From NCBI RefSeq assembly GCF_013344685.1, contig NZ_CP050137.1, positions 934,001-998,000 of the forward strand: a stretch of DNA of 64,000 nucleotides. Reading direction: 5' to 3'. Positions 27,495 through 36,055 of the stretch are shown in pieces. Under the pieces are notes generated by a model. That model had not been told where the DNA came from. It worked only from the letters and a program-made list of their open reading frames with translations, and made no database searches. This DNA comes from Sphingomonas sp. CL5.1 (GTDB taxonomy: Bacteria; Pseudomonadota; Alphaproteobacteria; Sphingomonadales; Sphingomonadaceae). Made by a program: the position numbers and the translations under genes. Within the stretch, counting starts at the first letter, position 1, and each line of letters starts with the position of its first letter.

Positions 27495-28805
27495 ATGAAG
27501 CACGCTTTCCGAACCGCCGGCGCCCTCGCGCTCGGCGCCGTGGCGCTCGCCGCGCTGCCCGCCTGGGCGCAGGCGGCGGCGACACCGAAACCCGTCGTCA
27601 ACAGCGGCGACACTGCATGGATGCTCACCTCCACGCTGCTCGTGCTGCTGATGATCCTCCCCGGCCTCGCATTGTTCTACGGTGGCCTCACGCGGGCGAA
27701 GAACATGTTGTCGACCATGACGCAGATCGGCGCGGCGGCCTGCCTCGCCATGCTGATATGGGTGGCGTGGGGCTATACGATGGCCTTCGGCGACGGCGGC
27801 AGCTTCGTCGGCGGTTTCGGCAAATTGTTCCTCGCCGGCGTCACGCCGGATTCGGTCTCGGGCACGATCCCCGAATATGTCTTCGCCTGCTTCCAGATGA
27901 CCTTCGCGGCGATCACGCTCGCGCTGGTGCTGGGCGGCACGGTCGAGCGGATGAAGTTCGCGGCGGTGATGGTGTTCGGCCTTATCTGGCTGACGATCGT
28001 CTATTTCCCGATCGCCCATATGGTCTGGGCGCCGGGCGGCCTGTTCTTCGCGATGGGCGCCCTCGACTTCGCGGGCGGCACGGTGGTGCACATCAACGCC
28101 GGCGTCTCCGCGCTGGTCGCCGCTTTGATCCTCGGCAAGCGCATCGGCTACCCGACCGAACGGATCGTGCCGCATTCGCTGACGCTGACCGGCGTCGGCA
28201 CCGGGCTGCTGTGGGTCGGCTGGTTCGGCTTCAACGCCGGCTCGGCGCTCGCCGCCAATGGCTCGGCTGGACTCGCGATGATCAACACCTTCGTCGCCAC
28301 CGCCGCCGCCGCGCTGGCGTGGATGCTGGTCGAGCGCGTCAACGGCCACAAGGGCTCGGCGCTCGGCTTCTGCTCCGGCATCGTCGCCGGGCTGGTCGCG
28401 GTGACGCCGGCGGCGGGCAATTCCGGCCCTTTCGGCGCGATCGTGCTGGGCGCGGTCGCCTCGGTGGTGTGTTTCTATGCGGTCACGGTGCTGAAGCCGC
28501 GGCTCGGCTATGACGATTCGCTCGACGCCTTCGGCATCCACGGCATCGGCGGGATGATCGGCGCGCTCGGTACCGCGATCGTCTATGCCCCGACGCTCGG
28601 TGGCCCCGGCAAGTCCGATTACGCGATCGGCGGCCAACTCGGGACGCAGGCGGCGGCGGTGCTCACGACGATCGTCTGGGCGTCGATCGGCACCGTCATC
28701 GCGATCTACATCGCCAGGGCGCTCACCGGATTGCGCGTCCGGCCCGAAGTGGAGCGCGAGGGCCTTGACCTCGGCGAGCACGGCGAGCGCGCCTACGACC
28801 ATTGA
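27495..28805 (+). CDS. amtB: Ammonium transporter
   Basis: A 436-residue Amt channel with a cleavable signal peptide (ALALGAVALAALPAWAQA) and eleven membrane helices. It carries the family signature DFAGGTVVHINAGVSALVAALILGKR with one pore His (HINAG) and GIHGIGGMIGALGTA with the second. The C-terminal cytoplasmic tail ends in LDLGEHGERAYDH, the part contacted by PII. It follows glnK by 11 bases in one operon. Function: ammonium uptake under nitrogen limitation. Confidence 0.97.
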   Translation: MKHAFRTAGALALGAVALAALPAWAQAAATPKPVVNSGDTAWMLTSTLLVLLMILPGLALFYGGLTRAKNMLSTMTQIGAAACLAMLIWVAWGYTMAFGDGGSFVGGFGKLFLAGVTPDSVSGTIPEYVFACFQMTFAAITLALVLGGTVERMKFAAVMVFGLIWLTIVYFPIAHMVWAPGGLFFAMGALDFAGGTVVHINAGVSALVAALILGKRIGYPTERIVPHSLTLTGVGTGLLWVGWFGFNAGSALAANGSAGLAMINTFVATAAAALAWMLVERVNGHKGSALGFCSGIVAGLVAVTPAAGNSGPFGAIVLGAVASVVCFYAVTVLKPRLGYDDSLDAFGIHGIGGMIGALGTAIVYAPTLGGPGKSDYAIGGQLGTQAAAVLTTIVWASIGTVIAIYIARALTGLRVRPEVEREGLDLGEHGERAYDH

Positions 28806-28812
28806 TCCGATC

Positions 28813-28887
28813 GGGGCGGGCGCGTTGCCCGCCCCCACCGACGTTCCTCCTGCGGACGACCCTTTGCCCGGTGCGCGAGCGCCGGGC
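28813..28887 (+). terminator. Two hairpins after amtB between convergent genes
   Basis: GGGGCGGGC (28813-28821) pairs perfectly with GCCCGCCCC (28827-28835) around GCGTT, and GCCCGG (28866-28871) with CCGGGC (28882-28887), the latter followed by GCTTTGT. Neither has a strong T-run, but their place between the convergent amtB and racemase genes fits a bidirectional end of transcription. Confidence 0.45.
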
Positions 28888-28893
28888 GCTTTG

Positions 28894-29586
28894 TCATGCC
28901 AGCGCGGCCGCGACCGCCGCCTGCGCATGGAGCGTGGTGGTGTCGAACAGCGGAACCGCGCTGTCGGTCGCATCGACCAGCAGCATGATCTCGGTGCAGC
29001 CGAGGATCACCGCCTCCGCCCCCGCCGCGACGAGCCGCGCGATCACCTGCCGGAACACCGCGCGCGATTCGGGGCGGACGATCCCGGCGACCAGTTCCTC
29101 GTAGATGATGCGGTGGATCGCGGTACGGTCGCCGGCCGCCGGCACCAGCACCTCGATGCCGTCGCGTTCGCGCAGCCGCCCCTTGTAGAAATCCTGCTCC
29201 ATCGTGAAAGCGGTGCCGAGCAGCCCGACGCGACGGAGGCCCCGCGCGGCGATGCGCGCGGCGGTGGGGTCGGCGATGTGCAGCAGCGGCACGGACACCG
29301 CCCGCTCCACTTCCCCGGCGAGCCGGTGCATCGTATTGGTGCAGATCAGCAGCAGGTCCGCTCCGGCCCGTTCGAGCCGCGTTGCCGCATCGACCAGCCG
29401 CTCGCCAAGCGCCGGCCAGTTCCCGCGATGCTGCAATCGCTCGATCTCCGCGAAGTCGAACGACCATAACAGGCAGCGCGCCGAAGCGGTCGGGCCGATC
29501 GCATCGCGCACCCCCTGGTTGATCAGGCGATAATATTGCGCGGAGCTTTCCCAGCTCATCCCGCCGATCAGCCCGATCATCCTCAT
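28894..29586 (-). CDS. Aspartate/glutamate racemase family protein
   Basis: A 230-residue PLP-independent amino acid racemase. MIGLIGGMSWESSAQYYRLIN is the family start, and the two catalytic cysteines are Cys82 (ICTNTMH) and Cys197 (LGCTEI). Length and motifs fit the YgeA/RacX type, which racemises broad or unusual amino acids, rather than MurI. It converges on amtB and lies 4 bases after the glutaminyl cyclase gene, so the pair is co-transcribed. The amino acid substrate is not readable. Confidence 0.92.
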   Translation of the reverse strand: MRMIGLIGGMSWESSAQYYRLINQGVRDAIGPTASARCLLWSFDFAEIERLQHRGNWPALGERLVDAATRLERAGADLLLICTNTMHRLAGEVERAVSVPLLHIADPTAARIAARGLRRVGLLGTAFTMEQDFYKGRLRERDGIEVLVPAAGDRTAIHRIIYEELVAGIVRPESRAVFRQVIARLVAAGAEAVILGCTEIMLLVDATDSAVPLFDTTTLHAQAAVAAALA

Positions 29587-29590
29587 CGCA

Positions 29591-30367
29591 TCATCCTTTC
29601 GGCAGGCTGATCTCGAACATCGTGGGCCAGCGCTTGCCGGTGACGAACAGCCGGCGCTTCGCCGCGTCCCAGGCGATGCCGTTGGCGACCGCCTCGATAT
29701 CGTCGCTGATGCCGATCTCCGCGACGATCGCGCGCAGGTCGATGATCGCGGTGACGCGGCCGCTCGCCGGGTCGATGCGGACGATGAACGGCGCGCGCCA
29801 GATATTCGCGAGGATCGCGCCGTCGACCGCCTCCAGCTCGTTGAGCTGATCGACCGGCTTGCCGTTCAGCGTCACCGCGATGCGGCGGCGCACCGCGAAG
29901 CTGGCCGGATCGTGGACGGTCAGCGTCGCGCTGCCGTCCGAGCGGACAAGCGAATCGCCGAGCGTCGTCAGTCCCCAGCCCTCGCCGCGATAATGCGCGG
30001 TGCCGGTGCGCTTCAGCGTCGCCGTATTCCAGCGATAGGCGGTGCCGCCGTGCCAGGTGAGGCTGACCAGCCCGCCCTTCCATGCCGCCAGCCCCTCGCC
30101 GAAGACGCCGGGGGGGATCGTGCCGCGCGCCATCACCCGCCCGGTGGCGAGATCGACGCGGCGCACGTCGGATTGCCCCTCCAGCCCGACGCTCTCGTAG
30201 AGATAGCCGCGATGCCAGATCAGCCCCTCGGTGAACGCCTCGCGATCATGCGGGAAGCGCGCGACGATCGTCGGCACCAGCACCGCCGGGGCGGTGTCGG
30301 CCGGCGGCGGCGCATCGGCGGCGGTCAGCGCGGGGACGGCGAGCAGGAGCAGGGGGAACAGGCGCAT
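29591..30367 (-). CDS. Exported glutaminyl-peptide cyclotransferase
   Basis: A 258-residue protein with a signal peptide (LFPLLLLAVPALTAADA). The mature part is the five-bladed beta-propeller of plant-type glutamine cyclotransferases: FPHDREAFTEGLIW, ESVGLEGQSDVRRVDLATG, the FGEGLAAWKGGLVSLTWHGGTAYRW blade, and LNELEAVDGAILANIWRAPFIVRIDP; the GITW-like motif is ANGIAWD near 230. It turns N-terminal Gln into pyroglutamate in exported peptides. It precedes the racemase on the same strand and lies beyond the csp terminator. Confidence 0.92.
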   Translation of the reverse strand: MRLFPLLLLAVPALTAADAPPPADTAPAVLVPTIVARFPHDREAFTEGLIWHRGYLYESVGLEGQSDVRRVDLATGRVMARGTIPPGVFGEGLAAWKGGLVSLTWHGGTAYRWNTATLKRTGTAHYRGEGWGLTTLGDSLVRSDGSATLTVHDPASFAVRRRIAVTLNGKPVDQLNELEAVDGAILANIWRAPFIVRIDPASGRVTAIIDLRAIVAEIGISDDIEAVANGIAWDAAKRRLFVTGKRWPTMFEISLPKG

Positions 30368-30395
30368 CTTCGTTCCCGGCGTCGGGAGAGAAACG

Positions 30396-30430
30396 GAAAC
30401 GGCCCGCCCGACGTCAGTCGGACGGGCCGC
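30396..30430 (-). terminator. Intrinsic terminator of the cold-shock gene
   Basis: On the minus strand CGGCCCG and CCGAC (30429-30418) pair with GTCGG and CGGGCCG (30413-30400) with one mismatch around TGAC, followed by TTTCCGTTTC. It lies just past the cold-shock gene stop at 30450 and before the cyclotransferase start at 30367. Confidence 0.75.
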
Positions 30431-30449
30431 TATCTGTCGGATCGACCGA

Positions 30450-31280
30450 TCAGCTCGACTGCTGCAGGTTCACCGCGGCATATTTGCCGCGACGATCGAC
30501 CTCGATCTCGAACGAGAGGCGATCACCTTCGTTGAGGCCGGGAAGACCCGCGCGCTCGACCGCCGAGATGTGGACGAACGCATCCGGCTGGCCGTCATCG
30601 CGCTGGATGAAGCCGAAGCCCTTCATCGCGTTGAAGAACTTGACCGTGCCGGTCGCCTTCTCTCCGGTGAGCTGACGCTGCGCGCCACCCGCACCGCCGG
30701 CGCCGCCGGCACCACCACGCGGAGCGCCGAAGCCGCCATCGCGCGGCGCACGTTCCTCGACCGGCAGCGGCTCGCCCTCGATCTTCAGCTCGGTGGCCGA
30801 GATGCGGCCGCCGCGATCGACGAGGGTGAAGCCGAGCGGCTGGCCCTCGGCCAGACCGGTCAGCCCGGCCTGCTCGACCGCCGAGATGTGGACGAACACG
30901 TCCTCGCCGCCGTCATCGCGCACGATGAAGCCGAAGCCCTTCTGTCCGTTGAAGAACTTTACGACGCCGGTGCCTTCGCCGACGACCTGCGGCGGCATCC
31001 CGCGACCGCCGCCGAAGCCGCCGCCGCCGCCACCACCGAAGCCGCCACCGCCGCCGCCGCCGCGGAATCCACCGCCGCCGCCGCTACGGAAGCCGCCGCC
31101 ACCGCCGCCGCCGAAGCCGCCGCGATCACCACCAAAACCGCCGCCGCCGAAGCCGCCACGGTCGCCGAAGCCACCGCCGAAATCGCCGCCGCCGAATTCT
31201 TCGCCGCCGCCGCCGAAATTGTCGCGCTTGTCACGGCCACGTCCGCCACGCTGCCCGCGGCTACCTCTGTCGAAACCCAT
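30450..31280 (-). CDS. Double cold-shock-domain protein with a glycine-rich RGG-like N-terminus
   Basis: A 276-residue RNA-binding protein. Residues 1-22 are basic with RGG motifs, 23-94 are nearly all Gly with Phe and Arg (GGF and FRGG units), then two cold-shock domains: residues 103-167 (GVVKFFNGQKGFGFI, DVFVHISAVE) and 211-273 (GTVKFFNAMKGFGFI, DAFVHISAVE), each with intact RNP1 and RNP2. An Ala/Gly linker separates them. Double-CSD proteins are common in alphaproteobacteria, but a 70-residue GGF/RGG tract is more like eukaryotic glycine-rich RNA-binding proteins. ATG 31280 was chosen as the frame upstream to 31370 is in the leader. It probably acts as an RNA chaperone. Confidence 0.93.
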   Translation of the reverse strand: MGFDRGSRGQRGGRGRDKRDNFGGGGEEFGGGDFGGGFGDRGGFGGGGFGGDRGGFGGGGGGGFRSGGGGGFRGGGGGGGFGGGGGGGFGGGRGMPPQVVGEGTGVVKFFNGQKGFGFIVRDDGGEDVFVHISAVEQAGLTGLAEGQPLGFTLVDRGGRISATELKIEGEPLPVEERAPRDGGFGAPRGGAGGAGGAGGAQRQLTGEKATGTVKFFNAMKGFGFIQRDDGQPDAFVHISAVERAGLPGLNEGDRLSFEIEVDRRGKYAAVNLQQSS

Positions 31281-31647
31281 AAACCCCGTTCGTCTTCCCG
31301 TCCGCCCGACTTCGCCGTCAAGAGGTGCACGCCGGACGGCGAACAGCAAGCATACCTCTTCGGGCGCCAAACCTTTTGCGCCACAGTGCCGTCATAGCCC
31401 AGCTTTGTTCTCACCGCGAACGGAATCGTGAGCGGCCGTGCGTTTTACATGTCGATACTTGCGATACTGTCGCAGCATAAGCACAGCCCGGCGCATCAGG
31501 ACATGTCCGGGCGATCGATTCGCCCCGTTCCGGCACAATGCCGCGACGATGATTTTCCTAACGATTCGCCCGTTTTGCCGGCAATCCCGCGTCATCGCGC
31601 GATTCGGGGCCATTGAGCGACGTCGGCGTGGGCGCTAGGGCGGCGCA
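31281..31647. other. Intergenic region between the divergent cold-shock and RNase D-like genes
   Basis: These 367 bases hold no supported gene. They should contain the long 5' leader of the cold-shock gene (minus strand) and the rnd-lpt promoter (plus strand). Seen here are the 7-base direct repeat CGATACT at 31453-31459 and 31462-31468, ACATGTC at 31447-31453, and the perfect 10-base palindrome GGACATGTCC at 31499-31508. The last two could be copies of one regulator site. No confident -35/-10 pair was found. Confidence 0.6.
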
Positions 31648-32268
31648 ATGACAGTGTATTTCCACGAAGAAGACCTTCCCGTCGACGTGTTCGCGCCCGG
31701 CGACGCCATCGCGGTCGACACCGAGACGATGGGACTCGTCACCCCACGCGACCGGCTGTGCGTCGTCCAGCTTTCGGACGGACGCGGCGACGAGCATCTC
31801 GTGCGGTTCTCGCCCGGATCGGATTATGCCGCGCCGAACCTGCGCGCGGTGCTGGCCGATCCGGCGCGGCTCAAGCTCTATCATTTCGCGCGCTTCGATC
31901 TGGCGGCGATCCGACACTATCTCGGCGTGGTCGCCGCGCCGGTCTATTGCACCAAGATCGCCTCGCGGCTGGTGCGCACCTACACCGACCGCCACGGGCT
32001 GAAGGAACTGGTGCGCGAGTTGCTGGGACAGGATATCTCCAAGCAGCAGCAATCGTCCGACTGGGGCGGGCCGGAACTGTCCGACGCGCAGAAGGATTAT
32101 GCCGCTTCGGATGTGCGCTTCCTGCATCAGCTCAAGGAGGAACTCGATCGCCGGCTGGAGCGCGAGGGGCGCATGACGCTCGCGCGGGGCTGCTTCGATT
32201 TCCTGCCGCACCGCGCCGCGCTGGACCTCGCCGGCTGGCCGGAGGTCGATATCTTCGCGCATGTCTGA
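31648..32268 (+). CDS. RNase D-like 3'-5' exonuclease
   Basis: A 206-residue protein containing just the DEDDy exonuclease domain: Asp24 and Glu26 in VDTET, Asp84 in FARFDLAAI, and Tyr151/Asp155 in YAASDV. It lacks the HRDC domains of full RNase D, so it is the short form often placed directly before lptC in alphaproteobacteria. It should trim RNA 3' ends. Its last codons overlap the lptC start by 8 bases, which suggests translational coupling to the LPS export genes. Confidence 0.93.
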   Translation: MTVYFHEEDLPVDVFAPGDAIAVDTETMGLVTPRDRLCVVQLSDGRGDEHLVRFSPGSDYAAPNLRAVLADPARLKLYHFARFDLAAIRHYLGVVAAPVYCTKIASRLVRTYTDRHGLKELVRELLGQDISKQQQSSDWGGPELSDAQKDYAASDVRFLHQLKEELDRRLEREGRMTLARGCFDFLPHRAALDLAGWPEVDIFAHV

Positions 32269-32899
32269 GGCGGCCGCCCCGATGTTCGACGCGCGCCGGC
32301 GCTGGGCGCTGCCCGGCAGCGCGCACGATCGCATCGTGGCGACCGCGAACTGGGTCCTGCCGGTGCTGATCGGCGTGCTCACCGCCTTCCTGGTGATGGC
32401 CCCGCTCACCACCGGGGGCGACGTTTCCTTTGTGCTCGACAAGAACAAGGTGGAGGTCGCGAAGGAGCGGCTGAAGATCCAGTCGGCGCGCTATCGCGGG
32501 GAGGATGGCAAGGGCCAGCCGTTCGAGCTGACCGCCGGCTCCGCGATCCAGAAAAGCTCGGCCGAGCCGATCGTCCGGCTCCAGAAGCTCGCCGCCGACA
32601 TCCGGCTGAGCGACGGCCCCGCCTCGCTGGTCGCGAACCAGGGGCGCTACAACATGGATACCGAGCAGGTGACGATGGAGGGGCCGATCGCCTTCCGCGC
32701 ACCCGACGGCTATACGCTCGACACCCATGACGCGACGGTCGATCTCAAGACGCGCCGGCTGCAATCGGGCGGCGCGGTGACCGGCACGGTGCGGCAGGGC
32801 ACGTTCAGCGCCAACCGGCTGGACGCAGACCTCGACACGCATACCGTGACGCTGACCGGCAACGCGCGCTTGCACATCGTGCCGAGAGGCACGAGATAG
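32261..32899 (+). CDS. lptC: LPS export protein LptC
   Basis: A 212-residue bitopic membrane protein: cytoplasmic lead of about 30 residues, one membrane helix (NWVLPVLIGVLTAFLVMAPL), then a periplasmic beta-jellyroll of the OstA/LptC type (KLAADIRLSDGPASLVANQGRYN and TLDTHDATVDLKTRRLQSGG). It links the LptB2FG transporter to LptA in moving lipopolysaccharide to the outer membrane. The gene overlaps its upstream neighbour by 8 bases and is followed by lptA after 7 bases. Confidence 0.93.
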   Translation: MSEAAAPMFDARRRWALPGSAHDRIVATANWVLPVLIGVLTAFLVMAPLTTGGDVSFVLDKNKVEVAKERLKIQSARYRGEDGKGQPFELTAGSAIQKSSAEPIVRLQKLAADIRLSDGPASLVANQGRYNMDTEQVTMEGPIAFRAPDGYTLDTHDATVDLKTRRLQSGGAVTGTVRQGTFSANRLDADLDTHTVTLTGNARLHIVPRGTR

Positions 32900-32906
32900 C
32901 GGCCGC

Positions 32907-33476
32907 ATGAAGCGCCTCGCCCTCCCGCTGCTCCTCGTCGCCGCCACCGCCGGGGCGCAGACGCGTCACGATTCGAACGCCCCGATCGATTTCGGCGCGA
33001 ACCAGATTCAGCTTCAGGACAAGGCGAATCGCGCCGTGCTGACCGGCAACGTCACGGTCAGGCAGGCCGAGATGACGCTCAACGCGCAGCGCATGACGGT
33101 CGCCTATACCGGGCAGGTGGTCGACGGGAATCCGCAGGTCTCGCGGCTCGATGCGTCGGGCGGCGTGGTGGTGCGGCGGCCGAACCAGCTCGCGAAGAGC
33201 CAGTTCGCGGTCTATGACCTCAACCGCCATGTCATCACGATGATCGGCGCGGTCTCGCTGCAACAGGGCGGATCGAACACGGTCAACGGCGGGCGGCTGA
33301 CGATGAACCTCGATACCGGGCGTGCCGTGATCGACGGCTCGGCCGCCGCCCCGGCGACCGGCACCCTGCCCGGCGGCAACGTGACCAGCGCGCCCTCCGG
33401 CCGCGTCACGGGCACCTTCTCGGTGCCCAAGCGCGCCAGCGGCACGAGCGCCACGCCGTCCGACGGCAGGAACTGA
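32907..33476 (+). CDS. lptA: LPS transport periplasmic protein LptA
   Basis: A 189-residue protein with a signal peptide (LALPLLLVAATAGAQ) and the LptA/OstA domain: NQIQLQDKANRAVLTGNVTVRQAEMTLNAQRMTVAY, then the strand repeats through VITMIGAVSLQQG and GGRLTMNLDTGRAVIDG. The last 40 residues are a Gly/Thr/Ser-rich tail. It forms the periplasmic bridge for LPS. lptB follows after a 135-base gap, which may contain a secondary promoter though none is convincing. Confidence 0.94.
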   Translation: MKRLALPLLLVAATAGAQTRHDSNAPIDFGANQIQLQDKANRAVLTGNVTVRQAEMTLNAQRMTVAYTGQVVDGNPQVSRLDASGGVVVRRPNQLAKSQFAVYDLNRHVITMIGAVSLQQGGSNTVNGGRLTMNLDTGRAVIDGSAAAPATGTLPGGNVTSAPSGRVTGTFSVPKRASGTSATPSDGRN

Positions 33477-33611
33477 CGCGCGCCGCCGCGCTTTCGTCGC
33501 GCCGGGGCTTTCATCTCGATGCCGGCTCGGGCAAAAGGCCATGCATGAATCCTGCCAACCGCGTAACCACGCGCCGCCCGGCAACCAACCAACCGCGAGG
33601 TCAGCGCGACC

Positions 33612-34388
33612 ATGGATGACGTGACCAGCCTGGAGATAGTCGAGCCGATCGCTGAGCCGCCCGTGGTGAACGGCCTGCAGGCGGTGTCGATCGCCAAGAG
33701 CTACGACAAGCGCGTCGTGCTGACCGACGTCTCCGTCTCGGTCGGGCGCGGCGAGGTGATCGGGCTGCTCGGGCCGAACGGCGCGGGCAAGACGACCTGC
33801 TTCTATTCGGTGATGGGACTGGTGAAGCCCGATGCCGGGCGCATCATGCTCGACGGACAGGACATCACCGGCCTGCCGATGTACCGCCGCGCGATCCTCG
33901 GCCTCGGCTATCTGCCGCAGGAAACCTCGATCTTCCGCGGGCTGACGATCGAGAAGAACATCCTCGCCGTGCTGGAGCTTAACATCAGCGATCCGGTGAA
34001 GCGGCAGGAGCGGCTCGACCGGCTGCTGGAGGAGTTCGGCCTCACCCGGCTGCGCGCGGCGCCGGCGATGGCGTTGTCCGGCGGCGAGCGGCGGCGAGCG
34101 GAGATCGCCCGCGCGCTGGCGGCCGACCCGACGATCATGCTGCTCGACGAGCCGTTCGCGGGGATCGACCCGATCTCGATCGCCGACATCCGCGATCTGG
34201 TGAAAGACCTGAAGCGCCGCGACATTGGCGTGCTCATCACCGACCACAACGTCCGCGAGACGCTCGATATCGTCGACCGCGCCTATATCATCTACGACGG
34301 CCGCGTGCTGTTCACCGGCTCGCCGGAAGAGCTGGTCGCCGACGCCAACGTGCGGCGGCTGTATCTCGGCGAGGGATTCTCGCTCTGA
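33612..34388 (+). CDS. lptB: LPS export ABC transporter ATPase LptB
   Basis: A 258-residue ATPase with Walker A LLGPNGAGKTT, the signature LSGGERRRAEIARAL, Walker B with IMLLDEPFAGIDP, and the LptB-typical C-terminus RRLYLGEGFSL. It powers LPS extraction from the inner membrane with LptF/LptG. An N-terminal stretch of about 20 residues is longer than in E. coli LptB. It is followed by rpoN, and the conserved order lptC-lptA-lptB-rpoN supports the call. Confidence 0.97.
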   Translation: MDDVTSLEIVEPIAEPPVVNGLQAVSIAKSYDKRVVLTDVSVSVGRGEVIGLLGPNGAGKTTCFYSVMGLVKPDAGRIMLDGQDITGLPMYRRAILGLGYLPQETSIFRGLTIEKNILAVLELNISDPVKRQERLDRLLEEFGLTRLRAAPAMALSGGERRRAEIARALAADPTIMLLDEPFAGIDPISIADIRDLVKDLKRRDIGVLITDHNVRETLDIVDRAYIIYDGRVLFTGSPEELVADANVRRLYLGEGFSL

Positions 34389-34414
34389 TGCCGTGGCTCG
34401 GCCTCGCCTCGCGC

Positions 34415-34496
34415 GCGGCGCCGGCCCGCTTCCGCAGCCGGCCTCCTAACGGCGGTATTCTATGGGAGGCCGGGTGCGGGAGCGGGCCGGCGCCGC
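34415..34496. repeat. Stem-loop repeat copy A, between lptB and rpoN
   Basis: A 32-base arm at 34415-34446 and a 32-base arm at 34465-34496 are complementary at 30 positions, with an 18-base loop containing GTATTCT. A related element in opposite orientation stands at 36978-37048 with an 18-base loop too. The right arm ends 10 bases before the rpoN ATG and leaves no Shine-Dalgarno sequence between. Confidence 0.85.
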
Positions 34497-34506
34497 ACCT
34501 CAAATA

Positions 34507-35982
34507 ATGTCGCTCGCTCCGCGCCTCGATCTGCGCCAGTCGCAATCGCTGGTGATGACGCCGCAGCTCCAGCAGGCGATCAGGCTGCTGGCGCTGTCCA
34601 ACCTCGAGATCGAGGGTGTCATCGCCGAGGAGCTGGAGAAGAACCCGCTGCTCGAGGCGACTGCCCCCGCCGATGATGCGCCGCCGGTCGAGCGCGAGCC
34701 GGTCGAGGCCGCGCGCGACGAGCCGGCCGGGGCGGACGAGCTGGTGATGAGCGGCGAGGCGGCGGGCGAATCGCTCGACGTGGATATCGCCGCCGAGCGT
34801 TTCGACGACGCGCCCGCCGATTCGATCGGTCTCGGCGACGCGGGCGCGGGCGGCATGGCGGGCGAGGACGCGCCGGACCTCGACGCTTTCGCGGAAGGTC
34901 CACCGAGCCTCGCCGACCATCTCGCCGGGCAGGCCGGCCATGTCCTGTCGGGCACGGACCTCATCGTCGCGCAGCATCTGATCGACCTGATCGACGAGAC
35001 CGGATATCTCACCGCCAATCTGCTCGACGTGTCGGCCCGGCTCGGCGTGCCGCTGGCGCTGGTCGAGCGGGTGCTGGCGGTGATCCAGACCTTCGATCCC
35101 ACCGGCGTCGGCGCGCGCGACCTCGCCGAGTGCATTGCGTTGCAGGCGAAGGAGGCCGATCGCTACGATCCCTGCATGGCGCGGCTGATTGACCATCTCG
35201 ACCTGCTCGCGCGCGGGGAGATCGCCCGCCTGAAGCGCATCTGCCAGGTCGACGACGAGGACATGGCGGACATGATCCGCGAGCTGCGCGGCTATGACCC
35301 CAAGCCCGGCTGCCGCTATGGCGGGGAGCCGGCCCCGGCGGTGGTGCCGGACCTGTTCGTGGCGCGCACGCGAGGCGGCTGGGCGATCGAGATCAACAAC
35401 GCCACCCTGCCGCGCGTGCTGGTCAACCGGCGCTATTACGGCGAGCTGGCGCGGGGGCCGCAGGACAAGGCGTCGAAGGCGTGGCTCAGCGATTGCCTCG
35501 CCAGCGCCAACTGGCTGGTCAAGGCGCTCGACCAGCGCCAGCGCACGATCATCCGCGTCGCCACTGAGATCGTGAAGCAGCAGGAGGCGTTCTTCCTCAA
35601 GGGCGTCGCGCATCTGCGCCCGCTGACGCTGCGGCAGGTGGCCGACGCGATCGAGATGCACGAATCGACCGTCAGCCGCGTCACCAGCAACAAATATCTG
35701 AGCTGCGCGCGCGGGCAGTTCGAGCTGAAGTATTTCTTCACCTCCGCGATCCAGGCGGCGGACGGGGGCGAGGCGGTGTCGGCGGAGGCGGTTAAGTCCG
35801 CGATCCGCGCGCTGATCCAGAACGAGGGCACGAAGGTGCTGTCCGACGATACTTTGGTCGAGCTGCTCAACGCCAGGGGTTTCGACATCGCGCGGCGCAC
35901 CGTGGCGAAATATCGCGAGTCGATGGGCATCGGCAGCTCGGTGCAGCGCCGCCGGCAGAAGGCGCTTGAGGGGGTGGGCTAG
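34507..35982 (+). CDS. rpoN: RNA polymerase sigma-54 factor
   Basis: A 491-residue RpoN. Region I is the Gln/Leu-rich start (LRQSQSLVMTPQLQQAIRLLALSNLEIEGVIAEELEKNPLLE), an acidic region II spans about 60-130, the core-binding and HTH region III follows, and the RpoN box ARRTVAKYRE is near the end (residues about 466-475). ATG 34507 gives the family N-terminus. An in-frame ATG at 34462 would add the residues MGGRVRERAGAA from the repeat, and no ribosome-binding site is evident for either, so the exact start is less sure than the gene. It recognises -24/-12 promoters such as that at 27094. Confidence 0.96.
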   Translation: MSLAPRLDLRQSQSLVMTPQLQQAIRLLALSNLEIEGVIAEELEKNPLLEATAPADDAPPVEREPVEAARDEPAGADELVMSGEAAGESLDVDIAAERFDDAPADSIGLGDAGAGGMAGEDAPDLDAFAEGPPSLADHLAGQAGHVLSGTDLIVAQHLIDLIDETGYLTANLLDVSARLGVPLALVERVLAVIQTFDPTGVGARDLAECIALQAKEADRYDPCMARLIDHLDLLARGEIARLKRICQVDDEDMADMIRELRGYDPKPGCRYGGEPAPAVVPDLFVARTRGGWAIEINNATLPRVLVNRRYYGELARGPQDKASKAWLSDCLASANWLVKALDQRQRTIIRVATEIVKQQEAFFLKGVAHLRPLTLRQVADAIEMHESTVSRVTSNKYLSCARGQFELKYFFTSAIQAADGGEAVSAEAVKSAIRALIQNEGTKVLSDDTLVELLNARGFDIARRTVAKYRESMGIGSSVQRRRQKALEGVG

Positions 35983-36055
35983 AAGCTTCCCTCCCATCGT
36001 CATGCCGGGCCGATCCGGCGTCCCGAATCACACGCGATGGCATTTGCGGCTCCGG

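Noticed and set aside
31021..31260. GCC/GCCGCCG-rich microsatellite-like stretch as a tandem repeat or CRISPR-like array
   Set aside because: It is simply the coding sequence of the glycine-rich tract of the cold-shock protein; there are no spacers and no constant repeat unit.
30231..31397. 388-residue Ala/Glu-rich frame opposite the cold-shock gene
   Set aside because: The repetitive Ala/Thr/Glu composition mirrors the Gly codons of the glycine-rich tract on the other strand; no domain.
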